64,000 nucleotides of DNA, taken from positions 1,178,001 through 1,242,000 of the forward strand of contig NZ_CP141588.1 of NCBI RefSeq assembly GCF_035594035.1. The letters are read 5' to 3'. Position 1 is the first letter of the stretch; every line of letters starts with the position of its first letter. The notes under the pieces are model-generated. The model made no database searches. It was given only the letters and a program-made list of their open reading frames with translations, and was not told the origin of the DNA. Made by a program: the position numbers and the translations under genes. Shown here piece after piece: positions 46,990-56,071 of the stretch. This DNA comes from Sphingomonas sp. LY54. GTDB taxonomy: Bacteria; Pseudomonadota; Alphaproteobacteria; Sphingomonadales; Sphingomonadaceae.

Positions 46990-49744
46990 CGAGGCTATCC
47001 TCATCGACCCCGTCATCGTCGCCGAAGAGCTCCCGCAGCGCCACAGGATTGAGTACGTATTCGACCTTTTTGTCAGGACGTCCGGAAATCGGGAAGCTGA
47101 GAGCCCAGCCGACCACCGGCTCAGCTGGAACCTGCGCCCCCAGATCGTCCGCCAGCTCTTCCCTCTTGAGATCAATATTGTACAGGACAAGCAACGGCTT
47201 CTTGCGCCTGGCGCGATAGATCCGGTCCGGATAATTCAGCCTGCCGACTTCAGGCTTTGCATCTTTCGCTGCAACCTCGGTCTTCCTGTATTCGTCCTCC
47301 GCGAGCTTAGCCTGTTCCGGCTGAACTCCGGTCCTCTCCACTCCGCGCGACGCCAGGCGCGCCTTCTTGCCGCTGATCGCAATGACACCGCGCCTGAGTT
47401 CGTCTTCACCGACCTTGCGTCGAGGTGGGATGATTTCCCAGCCCGCCACGATCTGCGGCACTCCCTCCGCATGGTCGCTCTTCAGGCTGGCGATCAGAAC
47501 GTCCCAGTGACCGAGTTCATCATGCGCCCGTTCAGCGATATAGTTACGGACCGGCCTGGGGTCCGTCAGAACCGACTCCCGTTCATTCTCGAAAGCCCTC
47601 AGAAAGTCGTCCACCAGCTCCCAGCCGACGTCCCTGAGCAGGAAGCCGCCGGTCACATTTTCTGCTACCTCCGGACCATGGCCCGCCGCGGTTAACTCCT
47701 TGAGGAAGTGATCGCGCGCCTCCCTGTTGCGCGCCAGCGCCGGCGGCGATGCCGAGAGCTTCGCCGTTTCGAGGAAGCTGTTCGACAATCCGACCATGAC
47801 ATGCTTCTTGCCGGCACCCATCTTGTTGCGAGCCGTGACCATGAGCGCGCTGGGATGGCTTCGCACCGCGAGGCCGAACTGCTCGGGGGTCGCATTCGCC
47901 TGCTGCATCCGCTTCAGCTCGAGCTGCAACTCCTCCGTCGCTTCGCCGATATGGGCGTACCAGGAGGCGGCCTCTTCGGGCATCCAGATACGGCACAGAT
48001 CCTCGTAGTCCGGCCGATAGCCGAACCAGCGGCCCATCTGCATCAGCGTGTCGTACATCACGGAATTGCGCAGGAAATAGGAGACGGTCAGCCCTTCAAG
48101 CGTCAGACCGCGTGACAGCGAGAATCCACCCACGGCTACAACCGTCTGCCCCTTGCTTCCATTGTCGTAATCAAGTGTGGCGGAGGAAGCGGCATTGACC
48201 GCAACCACCTGAGCCGAGGCAACGACGGGAAGAAGGCCCAGCCGGACCTCGTCCCAGCTCGCGGCCTCCGCATATTCTTCCCGCCAGCACCTCATGATCT
48301 CGGCGATCTCGGGATTGCGTTCGGCTGCATCAGGCCGCCCACCCTCGACCCGCACGGCATCCTCAATATCCTTCAGATGCTGATGCAGCCGGTTGCGGAT
48401 CAGTCCCTGTATGCCCGTGAATCGTGACGCGTTCACGAGCATCGACGCATGCTGCCCCCCCTGTCCGCGAAGGTTGCGTATGACACGCGCGACCAGGAAG
48501 CACCGCAGGGCATCAACCATGCTGTCCGGGAGACTGGTCAGGACATGATCGATCCGGTGCTTGACCGGAAGCACATCGGCATGGTCGCCGATGTAGCGCA
48601 GGTGGGATGGGCGCTCCTGATCATCATCGGGAACACCGTCGATGAAAACCTTGCGCGCCCCGAAATAATTGGTTGGCGCATCCAGCCCGAAGATGAAGTG
48701 CCTCGGAAACAGGTCCTGCTTGTACACCTGGTCGTCGCTGTCAGGATCGATGAAAATATTGGCGAACGGCGTGGCCGTGTACCCGACGTAGCAACTGCGT
48801 CGGAAGAGCGCGAGAAGTTCGCGGATCTGCCCGTTGATCCGCGACACCTCATCCTTTCCGTACTTGATATCGATAGACGCATTGTCAGCCTCATCGTCGA
48901 TCAACAGCATGGGCTGGTCGACCATGTCGGTGCCATGGGTTGTGCTGTGCTCTTTCAGCCAGTCGACAAGATTGGCCAGCGTGCGTGAATTCTTCTTGAT
49001 GACGAGCACGACCGGCACTGCATAGGAGGCAATCTGGCTCGTGTTCGTGGTCGCGGTCGCCTTGTTGAAGTCCCTCAGCGTCGTTGTGAGACTGACGGGG
49101 GCCCTGCGATCATCGAACTTTCCGACGCCGATGACGCGGGGCTTGTCCTTCGTTTCTTTCTTTTCGAGACGCCCGGTGTCGCGTCCGACGAAACCCTCAT
49201 CGATCCGGCCCTGCGTCTGGTTTCGCAGATTGTTGTGGATACCGGCGATAACAACAATCAGTCGATAGCCTGCATCTGCAGCCTTACAGACGAGGCCAGT
49301 GTAGTTCTGGGTCTTCCCACTCTGAACGTGACCAACAACCATCCCCTTCCTGTCCCAGGGGCCCGCCTCTCCCGGGTTGCCCATTCGGTCGAGGATGCTG
49401 TCTGTGATGGTGTCGGTCGAGGTGATGACGTCAGCCGGCAGCCGCTTCGACAGCAGAAGCTTCTTATACCGGCTCCAGTAATGGGGATCGATTGTTGCCC
49501 TGGCCTCATGCAGCCAGGGCTTGAACTCAGGGGCATCGACGATCGCCCCGATTCCCATGTTGATGCCGTTTCGCTCTTCGAGAAGTCTGGCCAGCCGCTC
49601 CGCCTGTTCGTCCGATACTTCACCGAAAACAGGAATTGCGCGCATCTGCTCGATCAGCCGGCGGATGCTCTCAGCGGTCCGGTCCTTCTCGCGGAGGACC
49701 ATGGGCGAGACAGTCTCTTCCAGGAGTTCCAACGCCTCACTCAT
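46982..49744 (-). CDS. Z1-domain ATPase
   Basis: A 920-residue P-loop protein of the Z1 family, distantly related to superfamily 2 helicases. The Walker A loop is VVGHVQSGKTQNY (residues 137-149), the Walker B/DEAD-like box is LLIDDEADNAS (280-290), and a motif VI-like region is near RGLTLEGLTVSYFLRNSVMYD, with QMGRWFGYRPDYEDLCRIW as the Z1 signature. It overlaps the GHKL gene by eight bases at its start and the DUF4420 gene at its end. In related loci it is thought to move along or remodel DNA for the associated nucleases. Confidence 0.92.
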   Translation of the reverse strand: MSEALELLEETVSPMVLREKDRTAESIRRLIEQMRAIPVFGEVSDEQAERLARLLEERNGINMGIGAIVDAPEFKPWLHEARATIDPHYWSRYKKLLLSKRLPADVITSTDTITDSILDRMGNPGEAGPWDRKGMVVGHVQSGKTQNYTGLVCKAADAGYRLIVVIAGIHNNLRNQTQGRIDEGFVGRDTGRLEKKETKDKPRVIGVGKFDDRRAPVSLTTTLRDFNKATATTNTSQIASYAVPVVLVIKKNSRTLANLVDWLKEHSTTHGTDMVDQPMLLIDDEADNASIDIKYGKDEVSRINGQIRELLALFRRSCYVGYTATPFANIFIDPDSDDQVYKQDLFPRHFIFGLDAPTNYFGARKVFIDGVPDDDQERPSHLRYIGDHADVLPVKHRIDHVLTSLPDSMVDALRCFLVARVIRNLRGQGGQHASMLVNASRFTGIQGLIRNRLHQHLKDIEDAVRVEGGRPDAAERNPEIAEIMRCWREEYAEAASWDEVRLGLLPVVASAQVVAVNAASSATLDYDNGSKGQTVVAVGGFSLSRGLTLEGLTVSYFLRNSVMYDTLMQMGRWFGYRPDYEDLCRIWMPEEAASWYAHIGEATEELQLELKRMQQANATPEQFGLAVRSHPSALMVTARNKMGAGKKHVMVGLSNSFLETAKLSASPPALARNREARDHFLKELTAAGHGPEVAENVTGGFLLRDVGWELVDDFLRAFENERESVLTDPRPVRNYIAERAHDELGHWDVLIASLKSDHAEGVPQIVAGWEIIPPRRKVGEDELRRGVIAISGKKARLASRGVERTGVQPEQAKLAEDEYRKTEVAAKDAKPEVGRLNYPDRIYRARRKKPLLVLYNIDLKREELADDLGAQVPAEPVVGWALSFPISGRPDKKVEYVLNPVALRELFGDDDGVDEDSLDD

Positions 49745-51254
49745 TTATGTTTCCTTCGCTGATGATCTTCCGGATCACGGCACTCGCCGCCTCCCAGTTG
49801 GATTTGAAGAGTTCGATGGGATGAAGAGTGTCGAGAACCTCTTCGGCTTCGAGACCCCGATCCAGCAGCACGGGCACCATGGCCTTTGCCAGCTGGTAGA
49901 GAACCCCTTCATCGGCATCATCCACCTGGACCTCCTCGGCACAGCCCGCGAAGTCCGCCTGGAGGGAGGCAATCGGAACGGTTGAGCCGAGAACACCGAT
50001 GATGTTGGTGAATTCGTTCTGCATCTCGGCCGGGAGCCGCGCCGAGAATTCCGCAAGGACCGGATGCGACGGGTCCGGCCTGTAGATGATCGCCCCATCG
50101 CGCTGGATGCGATGCCACAGGGGCATGTATTCCCGGTCCACGAGGCGCTGGCCGCGGCGCTGATACGTCCTTTTGGAGGTGAGTGAGAGCCGTTCGACCA
50201 GAAGTCGCATCCTCTCCCTGACTTTGGGAGGGAGTTGCGCCGAGGCCTTCTTGACGTCGATCTTCCAGTCAGCGTCCATAGTGTTCGGGATATCGACCCG
50301 GATCCGACACAGCTTGGTCAGCTCGGTCTGGCGTGCCAGACCGAGCCAGCTGCCGGCGATGATCAGGCGGCGCCCGCGGTAAACGTAAAAACCCTGAGAC
50401 CGCAGGTGCCCCTCCGGCCCGCCGAGATCCTCCCAGTCTCCCCTCGAGACGGACTTGTGGTGGGGCAGAGTGAAGCACTGGAACTCCACGGAGCCATGAG
50501 CCATGTCCAGCCTGTCCACCCGATCGGCCTGATGACCTGCGAACCGCGTACCGAAGGGGTCGATCGGATCGAGAGGTCGGTCGTTCAGAAATAACTGTAA
50601 CGGCGGTCGATCATCCGACATGAAGCGGTGGAACACCAGCCTGAGGTGTCGCTCCGCCTGCGCAATCGCGCGATTGATATGTTGCGCTCGCCCTGCGTCG
50701 TTCTCGATACCGCCGCCCAATCGGTCCAGGCTACGCCAGATCACGAGAGTTCCGTCTCCGGTGAGACGGTCGGACCATGGAATGTCCGCAGCATCGTCGT
50801 GAAGCTGGATCTCCCAGAGGTTGGTGTGGGCGACGACATCGAGGTCCCAGGTAGCACCTGCGGTTACACCGGCCTTGCGGGTCAGAACCGTAAGGCGTTT
50901 GCACTGCGAGAAACTTGCGCTTTTCAGTCCCAGCCCGAAGCGGCCGAGATCATCGGCAGCACGCGCACCGAGGGGATTGCGTGATCCCGGCCTCATCCCT
51001 TCGATCAGTTCGTCGGCGGTCATGCCCGCGCCATCGTCGAGAATAGCGATCGCTGGATCGGCACCGGCAAGGTCGGAAAGAATTTCAATCCGACGTGCCC
51101 CTGCTGTGATCGAGTTGTCGAGGATATCCGCCAGCGCCGTCTCGCAGGAATATCCGATGTCCCGAAGGCTCTGGATCAGGGACGCCGCGTGGGGCGTCGC
51201 ATCGGCGGTTCTCGTCCTGATTGTCGTCTCCCGCGATTGTACGTCAGCCTTCAA
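49737..51254 (-). CDS. GHKL ATPase of the MORC/MutL type
   Basis: The 505-residue protein has a Bergerat ATP-binding fold: N-box ALADILDNSITA (residues 41-52, Asn47), G1 AILDDGAGM (70-78) and G2 DDLGRFGLGLKSAS (101-114). An S5-like middle domain follows (GRRLIIAGSWLGL) and a C-terminal region with a charged helical stretch. This matches the prokaryotic MORC/MutL-like ATPases known from R-M-linked loci. The start appears to be TTG 51254, inside the preceding 37-codon ORF, with AAGAAGG upstream; no better start exists. Dimer closure on ATP is expected from the family. Confidence 0.9.
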   Translation of the reverse strand: MKADVQSRETTIRTRTADATPHAASLIQSLRDIGYSCETALADILDNSITAGARRIEILSDLAGADPAIAILDDGAGMTADELIEGMRPGSRNPLGARAADDLGRFGLGLKSASFSQCKRLTVLTRKAGVTAGATWDLDVVAHTNLWEIQLHDDAADIPWSDRLTGDGTLVIWRSLDRLGGGIENDAGRAQHINRAIAQAERHLRLVFHRFMSDDRPPLQLFLNDRPLDPIDPFGTRFAGHQADRVDRLDMAHGSVEFQCFTLPHHKSVSRGDWEDLGGPEGHLRSQGFYVYRGRRLIIAGSWLGLARQTELTKLCRIRVDIPNTMDADWKIDVKKASAQLPPKVRERMRLLVERLSLTSKRTYQRRGQRLVDREYMPLWHRIQRDGAIIYRPDPSHPVLAEFSARLPAEMQNEFTNIIGVLGSTVPIASLQADFAGCAEEVQVDDADEGVLYQLAKAMVPVLLDRGLEAEEVLDTLHPIELFKSNWEAASAVIRKIISEGNINE

Positions 51255-51357
51255 TGTACGAGACCTTCTTCATGTGTTGCACCGGAACCCCGGTTGCGGC
51301 GATTCGGTGGACAAGCTCAGCTTCAGCTGCAGCAACGACAATTCCGGTCGCGTTCAT
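51244..51357 (-). CDS. 37-residue ORF coupled between the WYL regulator and the GHKL ATPase
   Basis: ATG 51357 overlaps the WYL stop in TGATG, and the TGA at 51246-51244 lies 11 bases inside the GHKL frame. The encoded 37 residues (MNATGIVVAAAEAELVHRIA and onward to SYIEG) form a plausible small helical protein. Overlap at both ends suggests it is translated, either as a small component or as a coupling ORF that delivers ribosomes to the weak TTG start of the GHKL gene. No homologue is recognised. Confidence 0.5.
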   Translation of the reverse strand: MNATGIVVAAAEAELVHRIAATGVPVQHMKKVSYIEG

Positions 51358-52349
51358 CAGACCGACCCCAGCGCCAGCAAGACGCGTTCACGCATGACGG
51401 CGCGCAGCTCTTCGGGCGCTTCGATGCGGATGTCGCCGCCCCAGATGAAGAGGTGCTCCGATATCTCCCGCAATCCGCCGGCGCGAAAGCGGACCAGAAG
51501 TTCATCCCGATCTTCCTCGATTGTCTGGCCGGGGTGGAACCGCCACTGTCGTGCCCGGGCAGCGGCGCTCGGGCTCACACGCAGAACAACGTCATGGTGC
51601 TCCTCGCGCCAGATCCCGAAGCTCCTGCCGAGCCATGCATCAAGGTCCCAGTCGGTCGGTGCGCTGCCGGTCCGATCTGAAATGTGGACCCTGCTCATAC
51701 GGTCGAGCCGGAAAAATACCGGTTCCTGATCTCGCTCGGGTATCTTGCCGATCAGATAGGTCGTCGGCCCGTGGATGAGACCGTAGGGTATAACGCGTCG
51801 CCATTTCGGCTCAGCGACACTGTCGGCGACGTATTCGAACTCGACGCAGTTCCCACCAAGGATAGCGCCCTGAATTTCTCCGAGCGCCTCGGGCGAAGCG
51901 TCGAGCAACGGCCCTGCCACGATCCGGCTCCGCTGCAGACGCACCAACGCCTCAAGATCCGGTGCAAGTCGGCGCTTCTCGCGATCATCAAGGGCCGATT
52001 TCACCTTCCATAGGAGCTTTTCGAGATGCCCTGTGTGAGTTGCACCCTCCGCGCGCCGCGCGGCCACCTCAACTTCAAGCGCAGCAACCTCTTCCGCGGT
52101 GGGTCGCGTATAGGCGCGTCCGAGCCGGTCCCGAATGAAAAAGCGCTTCGTGCGCTCGTCAACACGCTCCTCGATATCGAACTCCGCACGGAGGGCATCC
52201 CGCAGCCTTTCGGCCGTCCTGCGGTTAACCCCGAGCGCCTCCGCCATTTCATCGAGCGTGAGGCCCTCACTGGACTCCGCCAGCAAATGCACCAGCGTCA
52301 AAGCACGGCGCAGCTTCCCCATTCTCGAAGTCGTGTTTATTTCCGCCAT
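51357..52349 (-). CDS. WYL-domain transcriptional regulator
   Basis: The 330-residue protein has an N-terminal winged HTH (LTLVHLLAESSEGLTLDEMA, EALGVNRRTAERLRDALRAE) and a central WYL domain (CVEFEYVADSVAEPKWRRVI, PYGLIHGPTTYLIGKIPERD, FFRLDRMSRVHIS). The C-terminal WCX extension contains VVLRVSPSAAARARQWRFHP. WYL regulators such as BrxR and CapW commonly repress defence operons and respond to a nucleic-acid or nucleotide ligand. It is the first gene of the minus-strand chain, so it probably autoregulates. The ATG at 52349 or 52352 can be the start; 52349 has the better ribosome-site spacing. Confidence 0.9.
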   Translation of the reverse strand: MAEINTTSRMGKLRRALTLVHLLAESSEGLTLDEMAEALGVNRRTAERLRDALRAEFDIEERVDERTKRFFIRDRLGRAYTRPTAEEVAALEVEVAARRAEGATHTGHLEKLLWKVKSALDDREKRRLAPDLEALVRLQRSRIVAGPLLDASPEALGEIQGAILGGNCVEFEYVADSVAEPKWRRVIPYGLIHGPTTYLIGKIPERDQEPVFFRLDRMSRVHISDRTGSAPTDWDLDAWLGRSFGIWREEHHDVVLRVSPSAAARARQWRFHPGQTIEEDRDELLVRFRAGGLREISEHLFIWGGDIRIEAPEELRAVMRERVLLALGSV

Positions 52350-52465
52350 CATCCCCCCGGCATGACCGAATTTGTCGTGGATCGTACGGTAAAATCAACC
52401 GCTAAATTCTATTGTCGATATCTCAGGGAGGGGCTCGAAGGACTGAATCGAACGATATTCATATT

Positions 52466-52480
52466 TGATCTACGAGATCA
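52466..52480. promoter_or_regulatory. 15-base palindrome, candidate WYL operator
   Basis: TGATCT ACG AGATCA is a perfect 6+3+6 inverted repeat in the 474-base divergent gap (52350-52823) between the WYL regulator and the ParB-methyltransferase gene. It is flanked on both sides by CGATA (52454 and 52481 regions). A dimeric regulator such as the WYL protein could bind here and control both arms. The rest of the gap is AT-richer and holds no supported gene. Confidence 0.4.
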
Positions 52481-52823
52481 CGATAATCTGGTGCGTCAGA
52501 ATGGCTGATCGTACTTAAGGAAGCAGCCGCAAGCCTATCTATGGCAGCCTGAGGATGAATAGCGCGTACCCTGCATCCTGCTGCGTGGATCAGAAGCCAA
52601 GAAGCGGTTCCAAACATGGTCTTGACCACGTTTTCTCCGGCGCCTGTTGAGATGTTTAATTTGAGAAAGTAAGGGTTGCACGTCCGAAAAATCTGTGCAT
52701 TTACGAAGGAAGCGCCCGGATTCCGGGCGCACTGCGTCCTCTGAACTTCGCTTTTCAATGGCGAAGTGTCTCCCGAGAAGATGGGTCGTCCATCTTCAGG
52801 AGAAAATGAAGAGGACCTAAGAA

Positions 52824-54200
52824 ATGCGCGACATTGCGAACGACAACCCCCGCTGCAGCGAATGGTCGCTGCATGTGGTCGAGCAGCCACCGGGTGCTCT
52901 GAAGCCGGCGAAGCGAAATGCCCGCACCCACAGCGAAAAGCAGATCGAGCAGCTCAAGAGCTCCATCGCCCAGTTCGGGTTTACCAATCCCGTTCTGGTG
53001 GATGCCAGGAACAGGATCGTGGCAGGTCACGGCCGGGTAGAGGCTGCGAAGCGGCTGGGTCTTGCGGCAGTACCGACCGTCTCTCTCTCCCACCTCTCGG
53101 AGGAAGAGGTCCGCGCCTACGCGCTTGCTGACAACAAGCTCGCCCTCAACGCCGGGTGGGACGAGGAGCTGCTGCGCCTGGAGCTTGGTGAGCTCTCCGC
53201 CCTCGACCTCACCTTCGATCTGGAGATCACTGGTTTCTCCACCCCTGAGATGGACGTTATCATCGATGCGAGGGGCGACACGGATGTCGCCGACAATGGC
53301 GCGGGTCGCGAGCCGGTGCGATGGCCCGTGACGAAGGAAGGCGATCTCTGGCAGTTGGGCTCGCACAGGCTTTTCTGTGGGGATTCGCGAGAGCCCCTGA
53401 GTTTTGCGGCATTGATGGGTGAGGAAAAGGCACGGATGGTGCTTTCAGACCCGCCCTTCAACGTACCCGTGGACGGACATGTCTGCGGTGCGGGCGGCGT
53501 CCACCACCGGGAATTCGCCATGGCTTCGGGCGAGATGAGCCGCGCGGAATTCACCGAATTTCTGCGGCAGGTCTTCTCCAACGAGGTCGCGTACAGCGTC
53601 GAAGGCGCCCTCCACTTCCAGTTCATGGACTGGCGGCACCAGGGCGAGATGATCGAGGCCGGTGAGGCGGTTTACACCGAACTCAAGAACCTCTGCGTCT
53701 GGGTCAAGGACAACGGAGGGATGGGATCCCTCTATCGTTCGCAGCACGAACTCGTGTTCGTCTGGAAGGCGGGTTCTGAGCCGCATATCAACAACGTCGA
53801 ACTCGGCAGAAACGGCCGTTACCGCACCAACGTCTGGACTTACCGCGGAGCAACCAGGACGGGCGCGGATGCAGAGCTCGCGCTCCATCCCACGGTGAAG
53901 CCGGTGGCAATGCTTATGGATGCGATCAAGGACGTCACGAAGCGGGGTGATATCATCCTGGACGCGTTCGGAGGCAGCGGCTCGACGCTGCTTGCCGCCG
54001 AGAAGACCCGGCGTAAGGCGCGGGTCATCGAATACGAGCCGGGCTATTGCGACGTGACCGTTGAGCGCTGGCAGAAGCTCACCGGCAAGGCGGCTGTCCT
54101 TGCAGAGACCGGCGAGACCTTCGAGCAGGTGAAGACGAGGCGTGCGGCCGAGATGGAGCGCCTCTGCGACATTGCGCTCGGCGCTAGCGAGGCCGCGTGA
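52824..54200 (+). CDS. ParB-like nuclease domain fused to a DNA methyltransferase
   Basis: A 458-residue protein. Residues about 22-110 are a ParB/Srx-like domain (KRNARTHSEKQIEQLKSSIA, PVLVDARNRIVAGHGRVEAA). The rest is a beta-class amino-methyltransferase: catalytic DPPF (LSDPPFNVPV, residues 207-216) comes first, then the SAM-binding DAFGGSGSTLLA near residue 400, and HPTVKP between them. The ribosome site GAGGA precedes ATG 52824. Such ParB-methyltransferases usually modify adenine-N6 or cytosine-N4 and are common on phages and integrative elements. The stop overlaps the next start in ATGA. It may protect the element itself or mark self for the neighbouring nucleases. Confidence 0.92.
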   Translation: MRDIANDNPRCSEWSLHVVEQPPGALKPAKRNARTHSEKQIEQLKSSIAQFGFTNPVLVDARNRIVAGHGRVEAAKRLGLAAVPTVSLSHLSEEEVRAYALADNKLALNAGWDEELLRLELGELSALDLTFDLEITGFSTPEMDVIIDARGDTDVADNGAGREPVRWPVTKEGDLWQLGSHRLFCGDSREPLSFAALMGEEKARMVLSDPPFNVPVDGHVCGAGGVHHREFAMASGEMSRAEFTEFLRQVFSNEVAYSVEGALHFQFMDWRHQGEMIEAGEAVYTELKNLCVWVKDNGGMGSLYRSQHELVFVWKAGSEPHINNVELGRNGRYRTNVWTYRGATRTGADAELALHPTVKPVAMLMDAIKDVTKRGDIILDAFGGSGSTLLAAEKTRRKARVIEYEPGYCDVTVERWQKLTGKAAVLAETGETFEQVKTRRAAEMERLCDIALGASEAA

Positions 54201-54685
54201 TGAGCAGGCCGAAGCGCAACCCGGACGGCACCTTTCCCAAAGGGGTCAGTGGCAACCCGGACGGACGTCCGAAGAAGGAAAAGCCGAGGCACCGGATGCC
54301 GGCGCACAACCGCGCTGTCGTCTTCGAAGTCGCAGAATCGCCGGTTCAGGCGAAGATCGGAGATGAGAGCGTCGAAGTCAGCGCTTACCGTGGGGTGATG
54401 ATGGCATTGGCCAAGAAGGCGATGTCGGGTCACACCCCGTCAGCCCGTCTCTTTCTCCAGGAGCTCCGCACCGCCGCGGCCGTCAACGGCGAGCAGAATT
54501 CTCTCACTGCATGGCTGTTCGAGGAGCAGGAACGGATGCAGGCGGAGCTCGATCGCCTCCACGCCATATTGCCGAAATTCAATGGCGGGGTCATGCACCA
54601 GTATCCGGACGGGCGCCTCCAGCCCGCTGCCTGGGAGACGGAGACGAAGACCTTGCCGACGCCCGCCGACAGCGTGGAGAAATAG
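54200..54685 (+). CDS. DUF5681 protein
   Basis: A 161-residue protein that opens with the DUF5681 signature RNPDGTFPKGVSGNPDGRPK. A helical middle follows, with YRGVMMALAKKAMSGHTPSA, and a C-terminal helix LFEEQERMQAELDRLHAILP. The ATG at 54200 overlaps the methyltransferase stop. DUF5681 genes typically follow ParB-methyltransferase genes on phages and integrative elements, where their role is unknown. The pair looks like a two-gene unit that travelled together. Confidence 0.85.
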   Translation: MSRPKRNPDGTFPKGVSGNPDGRPKKEKPRHRMPAHNRAVVFEVAESPVQAKIGDESVEVSAYRGVMMALAKKAMSGHTPSARLFLQELRTAAAVNGEQNSLTAWLFEEQERMQAELDRLHAILPKFNGGVMHQYPDGRLQPAAWETETKTLPTPADSVEK

Positions 54686-54835
54686 TGTCAATGGTGCGGC
54701 GGCTCAGGCTGCCGCACCGTTTTCCACAGATTTCAGTGAAACATTTGTAGAACAGACTTGCCGGCTGGGAGTCTGGCCGCCATTGTGTCGGAAATTGACC
54801 CAGCGGCAATTGCTGGCAATGACGAAGGGCGGCAG

Positions 54836-56071
54836 ATGAAGGTTATCGACGGTGGTTTCGCAGCCGACTTCCGCAGGTCGGGTCTCACCGTCGCAGAAGC
54901 AGAAAACGAGCTCGGCCTCTCCGAACGCCAGATCGGCCGTTACCTGTCAGGCGAATGTGAGGCGCCGAAACTTGTGACGGAGCGGGTACGGCAGATCGCA
55001 GCCCAGCGCCTTGCTGATCGGCCGGAACCGGCATTCCGCTTTATTGATCTCTTCGCCGGGATCGGAGGCCTGAGGCTTGGCTTTGAGGCAATCGGTGGAC
55101 GCTGCGTTTTCACAAGCGAGTGGGACCGCTGGTCGCAGAAGACCTATGAGCGAAACTTCATAGATGGTGAGGACCACCTTATGGTCGGAGATATCCGGCC
55201 CTATGGAAAGCAACCCGGTCTGATCCCGGAGTTTGATGTCCTGCTTGCAGGTTTCCCGTGCCAGCCCTTTTCGCTGGCTGGCGTGTCAAAGAAGAATTCG
55301 CTCGGCCGCAAGCACGGGTTCGAGGACGAGCATCAGGGCAACCTTTTCTTCGACATCGAGCGCATCCTCCGGCACCACCGGCCTCCTGCCTTCCTTCTCG
55401 AGAATGTGAAGCACCTGAAGCGGCATGATCGCGGCCGCACTTTCGAGGTGATACGCAGAACCCTTCAGGAAGATCTCGGCTACAGGATCGACTGCCGCGT
55501 AATCAGCTCCGAACCCTGGGTGCCACAGAAGCGGGAGCGCATTTTCATCGCGGGCTTCCGTGAGGATGTCGGTTTCAGTTTTGATGCCTTCGACAGTGTC
55601 ATCCCGCCGGAGACCGAGTGGCCAAAGCTTGGGTCGATCCTTCAGTCGCACAATGAGATTGATTCAAAATACACGCTGACGCCCAAGCTCTGGAAATATC
55701 TCCAGGATTATCGCGCGAAACATGAGAAGGCGGGGAACGGCTTCGGGTTCAGCCTTTTCGGTCCCGATGACGTGGCCCGCACTCTGTCGGCACGCTATCA
55801 CAAGGATGGCTCCGAGATTCTGATCAGGCAGAAAGGCACCCGTCCGCGGCGCCTCACACCGATCGAGTGCGCCCGTCTGATGGGGTTTGAGCGCGGCGAG
55901 CGCAGCTGGGAAATCCCGGTTTCTGATACGCAGGGCTACAGGCAGTTTGGCAATGCCGTTGCTGTGCCGGTCGTGGAAGCAATTGCGCACTTCATGGAGC
56001 CGTCGCTGAAGCGGATGCTCGCACGTGACAGAAAGGTCCTCAAGCCGGCGAGGCAGCGAAAGGTTGCCTGA
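54836..56071 (+). CDS. dcm: DNA (cytosine-5) methyltransferase, Dcm type
   Basis: The 411-residue enzyme methylates cytosine at C5. A small N-terminal HTH-like region (LTVAEAENELGLSERQIGRY) precedes the catalytic domain. Motif I is FIDLFAGIGGLRLGF, motif IV GFPCQPFSLAGV with catalytic Cys142, motif VI FLLENVKHL and motif VIII QKRERIFIAGF. Motif X is near FGNAVAVPVVEAIA. The ATG at 54836 after AAGGG is preferred to an upstream TTG. It overlaps vsr by 47 bases. With the convergent MvaI/BcnI-type enzyme it forms a type II R-M system; CCWGG or a related site is likely by family but not proven. Confidence 0.94.
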   Translation: MKVIDGGFAADFRRSGLTVAEAENELGLSERQIGRYLSGECEAPKLVTERVRQIAAQRLADRPEPAFRFIDLFAGIGGLRLGFEAIGGRCVFTSEWDRWSQKTYERNFIDGEDHLMVGDIRPYGKQPGLIPEFDVLLAGFPCQPFSLAGVSKKNSLGRKHGFEDEHQGNLFFDIERILRHHRPPAFLLENVKHLKRHDRGRTFEVIRRTLQEDLGYRIDCRVISSEPWVPQKRERIFIAGFREDVGFSFDAFDSVIPPETEWPKLGSILQSHNEIDSKYTLTPKLWKYLQDYRAKHEKAGNGFGFSLFGPDDVARTLSARYHKDGSEILIRQKGTRPRRLTPIECARLMGFERGERSWEIPVSDTQGYRQFGNAVAVPVVEAIAHFMEPSLKRMLARDRKVLKPARQRKVA

